Assembly: GCA_045616885.1 (NCBI GenBank) | Contig: JAZLHS010000013.1 | Coordinates: 1 to 22,235, forward strand | Length of the DNA stretch: 22,235 nt | Reading direction: 5' to 3' | Source: RGIG250 sp045616885 | GTDB lineage: Bacteria > Bacillota > Negativicutes > Selenomonadales > Selenomonadaceae | Shown: one piece after another, positions 6,784-12,966 of the stretch | Layout: every line of letters starts with the position of its first letter | How positions within the stretch are numbered: the stretch's first letter is position 1 | Translations under genes and position numbers: made by a program | Notes under the pieces: generated by a model | Told to the model about the DNA's origin: nothing | The model's input: the letters and a program-made list of their open reading frames with translations, nothing else | The model's database searches: none

Positions 6784-6805
6784 AGGCTCCCCTAGAGGGG
6801 AGCCT
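6784..6805. repeat. Short hairpin of the dispersed repeat family
   Basis: AGGCTCCCC (6784-6792) and GGGGAGCCT (6797-6805) pair around TAGA. The same words recur at 10441-10459 and, degraded, at the right ends of the 76-180 and 253-356 repeats. It sits between two divergent genes and has no long T-run. Confidence 0.6.
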
Positions 6806-6833
6806 TTAGTCAATGTATACCTTGCGTATATTC

Positions 6834-6862
6834 TTGCGCTAAACCATCTTCTCTAATATAAT
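6834..6862 (+). promoter_or_regulatory. Promoter of the VanW/TSUP/Ppx operon
   Basis: TTGCGC (6834-6839), 17 bases, TATAAT (6857-6862). The start point would be near 6869, about 58 bases before the TTG start codon. Confidence 0.6.
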
Positions 6863-6926
6863 GTTGAGAATAGTAAACTGCGTTCAAACGAAATGACAGG
6901 GGAACGCCGGGAAGGGAGAGGTTTAA

Positions 6927-8207
6927 TTGGCGGTAAGAGACCACGCTGCGCACGGAGAGGATTCCGTGGGCGGTATTCGTTTGGGCTTTATCGTCGCCCT
7001 CCTGCTGTGCGTTGTTCTGGGCGTCATCTTCATCGGCGGTTTCTGGGTAGGCAGCTTCATCGTCAGCGACCGGGTGGCCTACGGTGTGAAGTACCGAGGA
7101 CTTGATTTGTCGGGGCTGAGTCGGGCGGATGCGGAGAATATCATCAGTCGGGATGCCCGACAGCCAATGGCGAAGAATGCGCTGGTGCTGGTCTATGGGA
7201 AGGATTTCTGGCAGATATCGCCCAAGGATATCGACCTGCGGCTGGATACGGAAGCGACCATAGAGAAGGCTCTGGCAATCGGCCGGGAGAGCAATATCAT
7301 CGTCAATGCGGTGACTGTGATATCCACGGCCTGCAACGGCAAAGATATATCGCCGATAATAACCTACGACCGGGACAAGCTGGGTCGAAAGATAGAGCCC
7401 ATCGAAAAGCTGCTGAAGCGTCCGGTGAAGGATGCCTCCCTGCTGCTGCTGGACGGAGGAACTATCGTGCGCGGCAAGGCCGGCACGGGCGTGAGCCTGT
7501 CTACCGATGAGTGGTATGCGGAGATAGAGAAGGAGCTGAACACCCTCGCCTATCCACGAAGGATAAATGTTGAGCCGAAGGAGGCAGCACCGGCGGTGAC
7601 CGATGCTGACCTTGCACCTATCGATACGCTACTGGGAAGCTTCTCCCTCTCCTACGACAAGGAGTCGGCTCGGGGCAAGGCTTTGGAGCGGGCGGCAAAG
7701 GCTCTCGACCAGAAAATATTCCGGACAGATACGAAGCTGTCTTTCAATGCTCTGATGAAGGAGTATTTCCCGGGAGTAAATGGGGGAAACTACACGGGAG
7801 CGGAGCAGCATGCGCTTGATGTGCTGGCCTCCTGTCTCTACGGCAGCGCATTAAAGAGCGGGTTCATGATATCCGAGCGGGAGGCGGGAGACGGTGACTT
7901 CGGTATCGAAGGGGTGCCGGCCGGCTTCGTAGCATTCGCCCACGGGCGGAAGGAAGACCTGGTGATAAGGAACCGCTTCGACCACAATGCCTACATCGTC
8001 ACCTATGCCAAGGACGGCCTGCTGGAGGTAGGCATCCTGGGGGTGGCAGCCGATTTGGCCGGGGCAGAGATAGAGATAATAGTGGAGACGGCAGATGATC
8101 CGGATCCTGAGTATGCGGTGACCACGGTTCGCCGCCGCTACACCCACAGCGGGGCAGAGATACTGAATGAGCTCATCGGTGAGGACCGGATGAGAAAGGC
8201 AAAATGA
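6927..8207 (+). CDS. Membrane-anchored VanW/YoaR-like protein
   Basis: A 426-residue protein with one membrane segment near residues 18-44 and the rest outside the cell. The outer part opens with GVKYRGLDLSGLSRADAENII, the start seen in YoaR-type proteins, followed by a putative peptidoglycan-binding domain (about 80-220) and a divergent VanW domain (about 240-395: KLSFNALMKEYF, YTGAEQHALDVLASCLYGSALKSGF, NRFDHNAYIV). The cysteine-containing CQVSTTLYNA motif of typical VanW proteins is not kept. The start is TTG 6927, with GGGAGAGG about 6 bases before it. VanW proteins are cell-envelope proteins of uncertain function; this one probably acts at the cell wall. It is the first gene of an operon with a TSUP permease and a Ppx phosphatase. 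Confidence 0.75.
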   Translation: MAVRDHAAHGEDSVGGIRLGFIVALLLCVVLGVIFIGGFWVGSFIVSDRVAYGVKYRGLDLSGLSRADAENIISRDARQPMAKNALVLVYGKDFWQISPKDIDLRLDTEATIEKALAIGRESNIIVNAVTVISTACNGKDISPIITYDRDKLGRKIEPIEKLLKRPVKDASLLLLDGGTIVRGKAGTGVSLSTDEWYAEIEKELNTLAYPRRINVEPKEAAPAVTDADLAPIDTLLGSFSLSYDKESARGKALERAAKALDQKIFRTDTKLSFNALMKEYFPGVNGGNYTGAEQHALDVLASCLYGSALKSGFMISEREAGDGDFGIEGVPAGFVAFAHGRKEDLVIRNRFDHNAYIVTYAKDGLLEVGILGVAADLAGAEIEIIVETADDPDPEYAVTTVRRRYTHSGAEILNELIGEDRMRKAK

Positions 8208-8225
8208 AAGGAATTACAGAGCAAT

Positions 8226-9008
8226 ATGTCAGATTTGATAGCGTTCTTCCCCTCGGGTGAGATGGTAGCCTTTTTGGCGGCAATGGGTTTTATCGCCGCC
8301 TTCATTGACTCGGTGGTAGGAGGCGGCGGTCTCATATCGGTACCGACACTGCTGGCGGCCGGACTGAATCCGGTGCTGGCGCTGGGAACCAACAAGGCTG
8401 CGGCGGTAATGGGCGCGGCCATGGGAGCTTTTACCTTCTTCCGCTCCGGCAAGGTAGATATGAGCCTGATGCGGTACCTGTTTCCGGTAGCTTTCCTTGG
8501 GTCTATCGGCGGCGTCATCGTGCTGCGACAGATACCGCCGGATTTCCTCCGACCGCTGGTAGTAGTGCTGCTGGTTCTGGTCACTCTCTACAGCGTCTTT
8601 AAGAAGGGATGGGGCAAGGAGAATACCTACGGCGGTCTGACCCCGTCTATCCTGCGGCTGTCCATTCTGGCCTCTACGGTCATCGGCTTCTACGATGGCT
8701 TCTTCGGCCCCGGTGCCGGTAGCTTCCTGCTGTTTTCCTTCCTGCTCATCGGCTTTGATTTCGTGCGGGCGGCAGCCAATGCCCGAGCAATAAATTTCGC
8801 CAGCAATCTTGGCTCCGTGCTGTTCTTCATCGCCATCGGCGAGGTGGATTTTTCCTACTCGATACCTATGGGACTGGCGATGATAGCGGGAGCAAAGTGC
8901 GGCGCGGTGGTGGCTCTGAAAAAGGGTGCCGCCTATGTACGCCCGCTGTTCATTATCGTTACCTCCGTCATGATTGGCAAACAGATATATACTCTGCTCT
9001 GCGGCTGA
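8226..9008 (+). CDS. TSUP (TauE/SafE) family membrane permease
   Basis: A 260-residue, very hydrophobic protein with about eight membrane segments. It shows the internal duplication of the sulfite exporter TauE/SafE family: the first half has DSVVGGGGLISVPTLLAAG and LALGTNKAAA, the second has GFYDGFFGPGAGSFLLFSF and ANARAINFASNLG. Family members move sulfite, sulfoacetate or other small organosulfur anions across the cytoplasmic membrane; the substrate here cannot be told. The ribosome binding site (AAAGGA near 8205) is somewhat far from ATG 8226, so an internal ATG at 8262 is a possible alternative. It follows the VanW gene by 18 bases and precedes the phosphatase by 14. Confidence 0.88.
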   Translation: MSDLIAFFPSGEMVAFLAAMGFIAAFIDSVVGGGGLISVPTLLAAGLNPVLALGTNKAAAVMGAAMGAFTFFRSGKVDMSLMRYLFPVAFLGSIGGVIVLRQIPPDFLRPLVVVLLVLVTLYSVFKKGWGKENTYGGLTPSILRLSILASTVIGFYDGFFGPGAGSFLLFSFLLIGFDFVRAAANARAINFASNLGSVLFFIAIGEVDFSYSIPMGLAMIAGAKCGAVVALKKGAAYVRPLFIIVTSVMIGKQIYTLLCG

Positions 9009-9022
9009 AAGGAGATTTCCTC

Positions 9023-9940
9023 ATGTTCCATGCATTGATTGACATCGGCTCCAACACTGTGCGGCTGGCTCTCTACCAGATAGTCAGGGGTCAGGCGGAT
9101 ATGGTGCTGAAAAAGAAGAGCGCCCTGGGGCTGGCCGCCTGTATAGACAATGGCCGCATTACTGAGGTGGGCGTGGATATGCTGCTGGATGTGCTGAAGG
9201 AGTACCGGCGGTTCCTAGACAGCTTCCGGATAACGAGGGTGGATGCCTTCGCTACGGCGGCTCTGCGCTCGGCGGAAAACGGTCAGGAAATAACCGCGCG
9301 GGTAAAGCAGGAGACCGGCTTTGCAGTCCGTATCCTCACCGGTGAGGAGGAAGCCACCTATGATTTCATCGGGGCTACTCACGGTCAGGAGTCGCGAGAT
9401 GGTGTGCTGATAGATGTAGGCGGTGCCTCTACCGAGGTGGTAGTCTTCTACGATAATGTAATCGCGCACAAGGTGTCTCTGGCTATGGGGTCGCTGTCGC
9501 TGCATCGGATGTTCTGCCATGACATTCTCCCCACTACGGCGGAGATAGGTGAGGTCATCCGGGAAGCGAAGGATATCGTCAAGCACGAAGTGGCGCTGAC
9601 GGGACTCAGCTGCAAGGAAATAACCGGTATCGGCGGGACAATGAAAGGGGCGGCGGCTCTCTACAGTCAGCTCTACGGGAAGCCGGAAATGAATGCCTCC
9701 GGCGGTGTGCCGATGAATGTGAAGCGGCTGCCGGATATGATAACCCGCTACCTGAAGGACAGGATATACGGCGAAGACGATCTGGCCATGTACTTCCGGG
9801 CGGCGGCCGACCGGCTCCATACGCTGCTGCCGGGACTGGCAATCGTCGAGGCCGTCACAGAGCATTTCGGGGCATCAACGCTGGTATACAGTGACAGCGG
9901 TGTCCGGGAGGGCTACATCTACGGAGAAATACTGAAGTAA
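9023..9940 (+). CDS. ppx: Ppx/GppA family phosphatase (exopolyphosphatase)
   Basis: A 305-residue protein of the actin-like ATPase fold that releases phosphate from polyphosphate ends or from pppGpp. Visible motifs are the phosphate-1 loop ALIDIGSNTVRLALY, the acidic cluster LTGEEEATYDF (E108-E110), the phosphate-2 loop LIDVGGASTEVV, and GIGGTMKGAAAL. The length matches the short single-module form (about 300 residues) without the C-terminal HD extension, so it could act on either substrate. ATG 9023 has AAAGGAG at about 9008-9014. It is the last gene of the operon. Confidence 0.9.
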   Translation: MFHALIDIGSNTVRLALYQIVRGQADMVLKKKSALGLAACIDNGRITEVGVDMLLDVLKEYRRFLDSFRITRVDAFATAALRSAENGQEITARVKQETGFAVRILTGEEEATYDFIGATHGQESRDGVLIDVGGASTEVVVFYDNVIAHKVSLAMGSLSLHRMFCHDILPTTAEIGEVIREAKDIVKHEVALTGLSCKEITGIGGTMKGAAALYSQLYGKPEMNASGGVPMNVKRLPDMITRYLKDRIYGEDDLAMYFRAAADRLHTLLPGLAIVEAVTEHFGASTLVYSDSGVREGYIYGEILK

Positions 9941-9985
9941 CAGAGTGGACTAAAAGCCTATTGCCAAAGAAGAAAATTGTCCACT

Positions 9986-10028
9986 TTTTCCACAAAAGTT
10001 TTCCACATGGGGAAAAGATTGTGGATAA
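9986..10028. promoter_or_regulatory. Cluster of three DnaA-box-like 9-mers
   Basis: TTTTCCACA at 9986-9994 and again at 9999-10007, plus TTATCCACA (consensus DnaA box) on the minus strand at 10028-10020. The cluster sits in the 156-base gap between ppx and a tRNA. The first box overlaps the T-run after a weak inverted repeat (AGTGGAC 9944-9950 and GTCCACT 9979-9985) that might end the ppx transcript. Confidence 0.4.
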
Positions 10029-10045
10029 AATTGGCTAAATCGAAG

Positions 10046-10087
10046 AAAAAGGCGGCTGCAAATGCGCTTTACGCAATGCAGCCGCCT
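10046..10087 (-). terminator. Terminator after tRNA-Val(CAC)
   Basis: GGCGGCTGC (10051-10059) pairs with GCAGCCGCC (10078-10086) with further pairing inside. On the minus strand the stem is followed by a run of T (complement of 10046-10050). Confidence 0.85.
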
Positions 10088-10096
10088 TGTCATGTC

Positions 10097-10173
10097 TGGT
10101 GCTCAAACAGCGATTCGAACGCTGGACCCCCACCATGTGACGATGGTGCTCTAACCAACTGAGCTATTTGAGC
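10097..10173 (-). tRNA. tRNA-Val, anticodon CAC
   Basis: The minus strand folds into a full cloverleaf. The acceptor stem GCTCAAA pairs with TTTGAGC, the D-stem GCTC with GAGC, the anticodon stem CCATC with GGTGG around the loop GTCACAT, and the T-stem CAGCG with CGCTG around TTCGAAT. With U at position 33 the anticodon is CAC, so it reads GUG valine codons. A73 and CCA are encoded, and the gene is 77 bases with CCA. A GTC (aspartate) reading would put C at position 33 and is unlikely. Confidence 0.92.
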
Positions 10174-10192
10174 GGATATGAAAACCACAAAT

Positions 10193-10216
10193 AAAAACGG
10201 GACCGTGCCGGTCCCG
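10193..10216 (-). terminator. Terminator between the two tRNA-Val genes
   Basis: CGGGACC (10198-10204) pairs with GGTCCCG (10210-10216). On the minus strand it is followed by five T (complement of 10193-10197). It lies 11 bases after tRNA-Val(GAC). Confidence 0.85.
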
Positions 10217-10226
10217 ATATTGTGCG

Positions 10227-10303
10227 TGGTGCGCTGTGTAGAATTCGAATCTACGACCCCCACCATGTCAAGGTGATACTCTAACCAACTGAGCTAACAG
10301 CGC
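10227..10303 (-). tRNA. tRNA-Val, anticodon GAC
   Basis: The cloverleaf on the minus strand has the acceptor stem GCGCTGT/ACAGCGC, D-stem GCTC/GAGT (one wobble), anticodon stem TCACC/GGTGG around TTGACAT (anticodon GAC) and T-stem GTAGA/TCTAC around TTCGAAT. CCA is encoded. It reads GUC and GUU valine codons. The variable-loop region GGGTC is shared with the CAC gene, which suggests a common origin. Confidence 0.94.
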
Positions 10304-10331
10304 ATAATGTTGTCGTTTACCGACGAGGGTT

Positions 10332-10360
10332 ATTATACAAGGTGAATTTAGAAAAAGCAA
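10332..10360 (-). promoter_or_regulatory. Promoter of the tRNA-Val genes
   Basis: Minus-strand TTGCTT (10360-10355), 17 bases, TATAAT (10337-10332), about 29 bases before the tRNA 5' end. No comparable promoter is seen in the gap before tRNA-Val(CAC). Confidence 0.75.
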
Positions 10361-10413
10361 GAACTTTTTTCAAAATGAAATAACGGCAGAGGATAATGCG
10401 GGCAGATTGATTG

Positions 10414-10590
10414 ATTACCCCTCAGTCTGCTTCGCAGACAGCTCCCCTGCAGGGGAGCCTTTTGTGGTAGATTGGCGTACACCGGAAGCATCCCCTTTAG
10501 GGGATGTGCCCGACTTTTCCCGTCTTGTTGTCCTTTGCAAGGAATAAAGCCTCCATTTAGGGGAGGTGCCCGAAGGGCGGAGGGGTAAAT
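10414..10590. repeat. MITE-like dispersed repeat with inverted ends
   Basis: A stretch of about 177 bases whose ends are inverted: TTACCCCTC at 10415-10423 and GAGGGGTAA at 10580-10588. Inside are short hairpins: GTCTGC/GCAGAC, GCTCCCCTGCAGGGGAGC, CATCCCCTTTAGGGGATG and CCTCCATTTAGGGGAGG. It carries no gene. The GGGGAGCCTT word links it to 6784-6805 and to the repeats at 76-356. It may be a non-autonomous mobile element or a vertically kept intergenic repeat. Confidence 0.65.
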
Positions 10591-10615
10591 GAAGTAGGGG
10601 AGCCTTAATTGTAAT

Positions 10616-10650
10616 GAAAAAAGAGGAGACGCCGCGAGCAGCATCTCCTC
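10616..10650 (-). terminator. Terminator of the 6S-like RNA
   Basis: GAGGAGA (10623-10629) pairs with TCTCCTC (10644-10650), extended by CGCCGC/GCAGCA-type pairs inside. On the minus strand it is followed by a T-run (complement of 10616-10622). Confidence 0.85.
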
Positions 10651-10660
10651 AGAAAGTTAG

Positions 10661-10841
10661 GTCCAAAATGCCGTCAGTCTCCTATGCCTAAACCTGCACG
10701 GGGCAGGTGGGTACCCGCAGCCGGGCTTTTGCTTCTCTCGCAGGGAGAGCCTGCAGCCACCGGGCAATAATTGGGTTCCCTAGGTAAAAGAGTCGGTTAG
10801 ACATCGTGCAGACTGACGCACATCCCAGGCATTTGCTTCCG
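10661..10841 (-). ncRNA. ssrS: Structured RNA, probable 6S RNA
   Basis: A minus-strand RNA of about 180 bases between a promoter and a strong terminator, with no coding potential. The ends pair: AAAUGC with GCAUUU and CGUCAGUCU with AGACUGACG, with a bulge of about ten bases. The inside has a large open region, an apical hairpin CUCUC/GAGAG followed by GAAGCAAAAGC, and a side hairpin ACCUGC/GCAGGU near GGGUACCC. E. coli 6S RNA has the same order: closing stem, bubble, apical stem with GAGAAGC plus an A-rich stretch, then an ACCUUGAA hairpin in the 3' half of the bubble. 6S RNA binds the housekeeping RNA polymerase in stationary phase. The call rests on structure and size; another structured RNA is possible. 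Confidence 0.65.
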
Positions 10842-10847
10842 CTAATG

Positions 10848-10876
10848 ATTTTATCACTTTCGGAAATGACAGGCAA
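10848..10876 (-). promoter_or_regulatory. Promoter of the 6S-like RNA
   Basis: Minus-strand TTGCCT (10876-10871), 17 bases, TAAAAT (10853-10848) with an extended TGA. Transcription would start near 10841, just before the closing stem. Confidence 0.65.
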
Positions 10877-10920
10877 GGGAGATGCCGGATATTTTGTCGG
10901 GAAAATTTTCGTGAAATCGC

Positions 10921-10949
10921 AAGACAAAACGGGAATAATTATGTATAAT
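10921..10949 (+). promoter_or_regulatory. Promoter of the 11005 gene
   Basis: TATAAT at 10944-10949, with AAGACA (10921-10926) 17 bases upstream as a partial -35. Confidence 0.55.
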
Positions 10950-11004
10950 GTCTATTAAGTGTTCCCAAAAGGATACGTAATGGATATGTAAAGGAGTCTG
11001 TAAC

Positions 11005-11319
11005 ATGGCAGAAAACTATAGCGTCGCAATAAGCTACAACGGAGCCCTGGGCTGGGTAGAGCTGGACGAGGCGGCTCATACCGTCACCGTAAACCTCGCC
11101 GATGAGAAGGGCAAGAAGCTGGCTGAGGACTATCTGGCTGCTTCCCACACTATCAGAGTGCCGGGTGAGACACTGCTGGACTTCCATGCTGAGGAGGTCG
11201 TCGCCAAGGACAGCCGCCGCAGCTTCGAGCTGGCTATGACCCGTATGTGGGAGGCCACCGAGGTTCATGTTGACTGGTCCCGACCGGTTGATTATGTAAA
11301 GGCTCATCCTCATTACTGA
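11005..11319 (+). CDS. Small conserved-looking protein of unknown function
   Basis: A 104-residue cytoplasmic protein that I do not recognise. It has no signal peptide, membrane segment or cysteine. It starts with alternating strands (YSVAISYNGALGWVELD, HTVTVNLAD), continues with a helix KKLAEDYLAA and ends in a mixed region with W-rich FELAMTRMWEATEVHVDW. AAGGAG lies 9 bases before ATG 11005. It has its own promoter, and the degenerate GGDEF gene follows after 47 bases without a terminator between them, so the two may be co-transcribed. Codon use is like that of its neighbours, so it is a real gene. Confidence 0.8.
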   Translation: MAENYSVAISYNGALGWVELDEAAHTVTVNLADEKGKKLAEDYLAASHTIRVPGETLLDFHAEEVVAKDSRRSFELAMTRMWEATEVHVDWSRPVDYVKAHPHY

Positions 11320-11339
11320 TAGCTTTTCAGACTTTTCTT

Positions 11340-11355
11340 CCTTATTATAATAAGG
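11340..11355. promoter_or_regulatory. 16-base perfect palindrome over the ribosome binding site
   Basis: CCTTATTATAATAAGG is its own reverse complement. It includes a TATAAT word (11346-11351) and the AAGG of the ribosome binding site used for GTG 11367. It could be an operator, a -10 box, or an RNA hairpin that hides the ribosome binding site. Confidence 0.45.
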
Positions 11356-11366
11356 TGGTGTTCAGC

Positions 11367-12728
11367 GTGGCAGAGAATAATTCTGCCGTAGGGCGCGAGC
11401 AGCAGCTGCTGTCCGTCCTGCGGACATTCGGCAAGATGTACCGCGCTGTATACTATGTGAATATTGCAGCGGGGACGTGCGAGGCAATCGTAGACCCCGC
11501 TGATTTTTCTGTCCGAATGAATGAGGGCGAGACCCTGTCAGAGAAGATGACCTGCCTGATAGGAGTCCTGCTGGATGTAGAGCCGGTGGACTGCCAGCGC
11601 GAGCTGGATTTCGTAAGACCGGAGTCGATGGCAGCACGGCTGGCCGAAAGAGACTCGGCGGACTGTGACGCCATGACAGCCGAGGGGCATTGGCTGCGCC
11701 TCACTATTACCGCTGTCAGGCGCAGTGAAGACGGCAGGGTCACGGCCTGTCTGCTCGCTGTACGAAGCTACGATGAAGAGAAGCGGCAGGAGCTGGACTA
11801 TCTGCAGAGGATTCGGCAGATAAATAATCATCAGGCGAACAGTCTCGCTCATCAGAAGAAGCAGCTTCACATCATAGAGGCGCTGGCGAGAAGCTATTCC
11901 TATACCTGCTACTTCGACCTGAAGACAGGAGCCTTCGAGGAGATATCCGGGATGGATTATGTCACGGATCTGGTGGGCACAAGAGGGACGGCGGAGGCTG
12001 CGCTGGATATATACATCAACCGGATAGTAGAGCCGGACTATCGGGAGGCGATGCGCTCATTCCTGAATCTGTCCACGCTGAAGGAGCGGCTGATGGAGCA
12101 AACAACCATCAGTCAGGAGTATGTGTCGGCCTATCTGGGCTGGTGCCGGGGGATAATCTCTGTGGCCGGTCGGGACAGAAAGGGCGAGCCGATAGGAGTA
12201 ATCTATGGTCTGCAGTCTATCGCCGGCGAGAAGAGCCGCGAGTCGGAACTGCTCACCACCATATCCGACTACAGCGAGAAGGCATACATCGACCCGATTA
12301 CCGGAGTGCGAAACCGGCGATACTTCGACGAAAATATGGCGGAGCTGGCAGAAGGATACTCTGTAGCTATGGTGGATATGGATGACTTCGCTGAGATAAA
12401 TGATGCCTACGGTGTCGGGGTGGGCGATGTGGTGCTCCGTGGTGTAGCTCGCGAGATATTGGGCTGTATCAGACAGGAGGATAGGGTGGTCAGGCACGGC
12501 GAGAATTATTTCGTCATCTCCTTCCGGCAGGGAACGGAGGACGATATCCGCCGGCGGCTGGAGAAGATACGCCGGTCGGTAGAGACGATGAATATACCTC
12601 AGTATCCGGATGTCCACACGACGGTATCCATCGGCTGTGCTTTCCGCAATGACTCGACGAACCTTTTCATGACTGCGGACAAAATGCTGTACAGAGCGAA
12701 ACAGACAAAAAATATCGTTGCGCTTTGA
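11367..12728 (+). CDS. Degenerate GGDEF-domain protein with two PAS-like sensor regions
   Basis: A 453-residue cytoplasmic signalling protein. Residues of about 20-135 and 165-285 look like two PAS-type sensor regions (YRAVYYVNIAAGTCEAI; YSYTCYFDLKTGAFEEI) joined by a helical linker. The GGDEF domain runs from about 305 to the end: DPITGVRNRRYFDE, MVDMDDFAEINDAYG, GVGDVVLRGVA, and TTVSIGCAF. The signature is RHGENYF in place of RYGGDEF, so residues needed for metal and GTP are lost and c-di-GMP synthesis is unlikely. The inhibitory-site RxxD (RQED) is kept exactly five residues before it, so the protein may bind c-di-GMP. GTG 11367 is preferred, since AAGGTGGTG precedes it; GTG codons at 11355 or 11358 are alternatives. 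Confidence 0.88.
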   Translation: MAENNSAVGREQQLLSVLRTFGKMYRAVYYVNIAAGTCEAIVDPADFSVRMNEGETLSEKMTCLIGVLLDVEPVDCQRELDFVRPESMAARLAERDSADCDAMTAEGHWLRLTITAVRRSEDGRVTACLLAVRSYDEEKRQELDYLQRIRQINNHQANSLAHQKKQLHIIEALARSYSYTCYFDLKTGAFEEISGMDYVTDLVGTRGTAEAALDIYINRIVEPDYREAMRSFLNLSTLKERLMEQTTISQEYVSAYLGWCRGIISVAGRDRKGEPIGVIYGLQSIAGEKSRESELLTTISDYSEKAYIDPITGVRNRRYFDENMAELAEGYSVAMVDMDDFAEINDAYGVGVGDVVLRGVAREILGCIRQEDRVVRHGENYFVISFRQGTEDDIRRRLEKIRRSVETMNIPQYPDVHTTVSIGCAFRNDSTNLFMTADKMLYRAKQTKNIVAL

Positions 12729-12737
12729 CTATACTGC

Positions 12738-12787
12738 AAGAGGATTGTGAAAAATGATGGCGCTTTTTTCACAATCCTCTTTTATTT
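12738..12787 (+). terminator. Terminator of the GGDEF gene
   Basis: AAGAGGATTGTGAAAAA pairs with TTTTTCACAATCCTCTT, followed by TTTATTTT. The stem starts ten bases past the stop. Confidence 0.9.
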
Positions 12788-12814
12788 TATGAAAAAATGG
12801 AGATTTTTTCATAA
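12787..12814. repeat. AT-rich perfect inverted repeat
   Basis: TTATGAAAAAAT (12787-12798) and ATTTTTTCATAA (12803-12814) are perfect 12-base arms around GGAG. It directly follows the terminator; it may be a second weak terminator or a protein-binding site ahead of the Mrp operon. Confidence 0.55.
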
Positions 12815-12848
12815 ATCTTGCAAAAAATCTGAAAGTCAAGCAGGAATT

Positions 12849-12865
12849 TTAGGCATTTTGCCTAA
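12849..12865. promoter_or_regulatory. Candidate operator upstream of the Mrp operon
   Basis: TTAGGCA (12849-12855) and TGCCTAA (12859-12865) are perfect inverted arms around TTT. A smaller inverted repeat, ATACT/AGTAT, follows at about 12869-12882. The form recalls metal-regulator boxes with TTAGG/CCTAA arms, but the regulator cannot be named. Confidence 0.45.
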
Positions 12866-12914
12866 TTATATACTAATAGTATGCTTAGAAGTGTGTACTA
12901 TTTATGCTGTTTAT

Positions 12915-12920
12915 TATAAT
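12915..12920 (+). promoter_or_regulatory. -10 box of the Mrp operon
   Basis: TATAAT about 47 bases before the GTG start of the first gene. No good -35 is visible (TGTGTA at 12892-12897), which would suit a regulated promoter. Confidence 0.45.
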
Positions 12921-12966
12921 GAACTGCTATATTTATAAAAATACTTTATAGTTAAGGGTGGTTGCC

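Noticed and set aside
9986..10028. Chromosome origin
   Set aside because: Only three boxes are present, there is no dnaA or dnaN nearby, and the AT-rich stretch is short. It is kept as a DnaA-box cluster of unknown use.
10097..10173. tRNA-Asp (anticodon GTC)
   Set aside because: This reading would place C at position 33 and break the anticodon stem; the CAC reading keeps U33 and a five-pair stem.
10661..10841. T-box, SRP RNA or cobalamin riboswitch
   Set aside because: The T-box core word, the SRP GGAAG-type loop and the B12 box are absent, and no gene follows on the minus strand before the terminator.
11367..12728. Active diguanylate cyclase
   Set aside because: The signature motif is GENYF and nearby active-site residues are changed.
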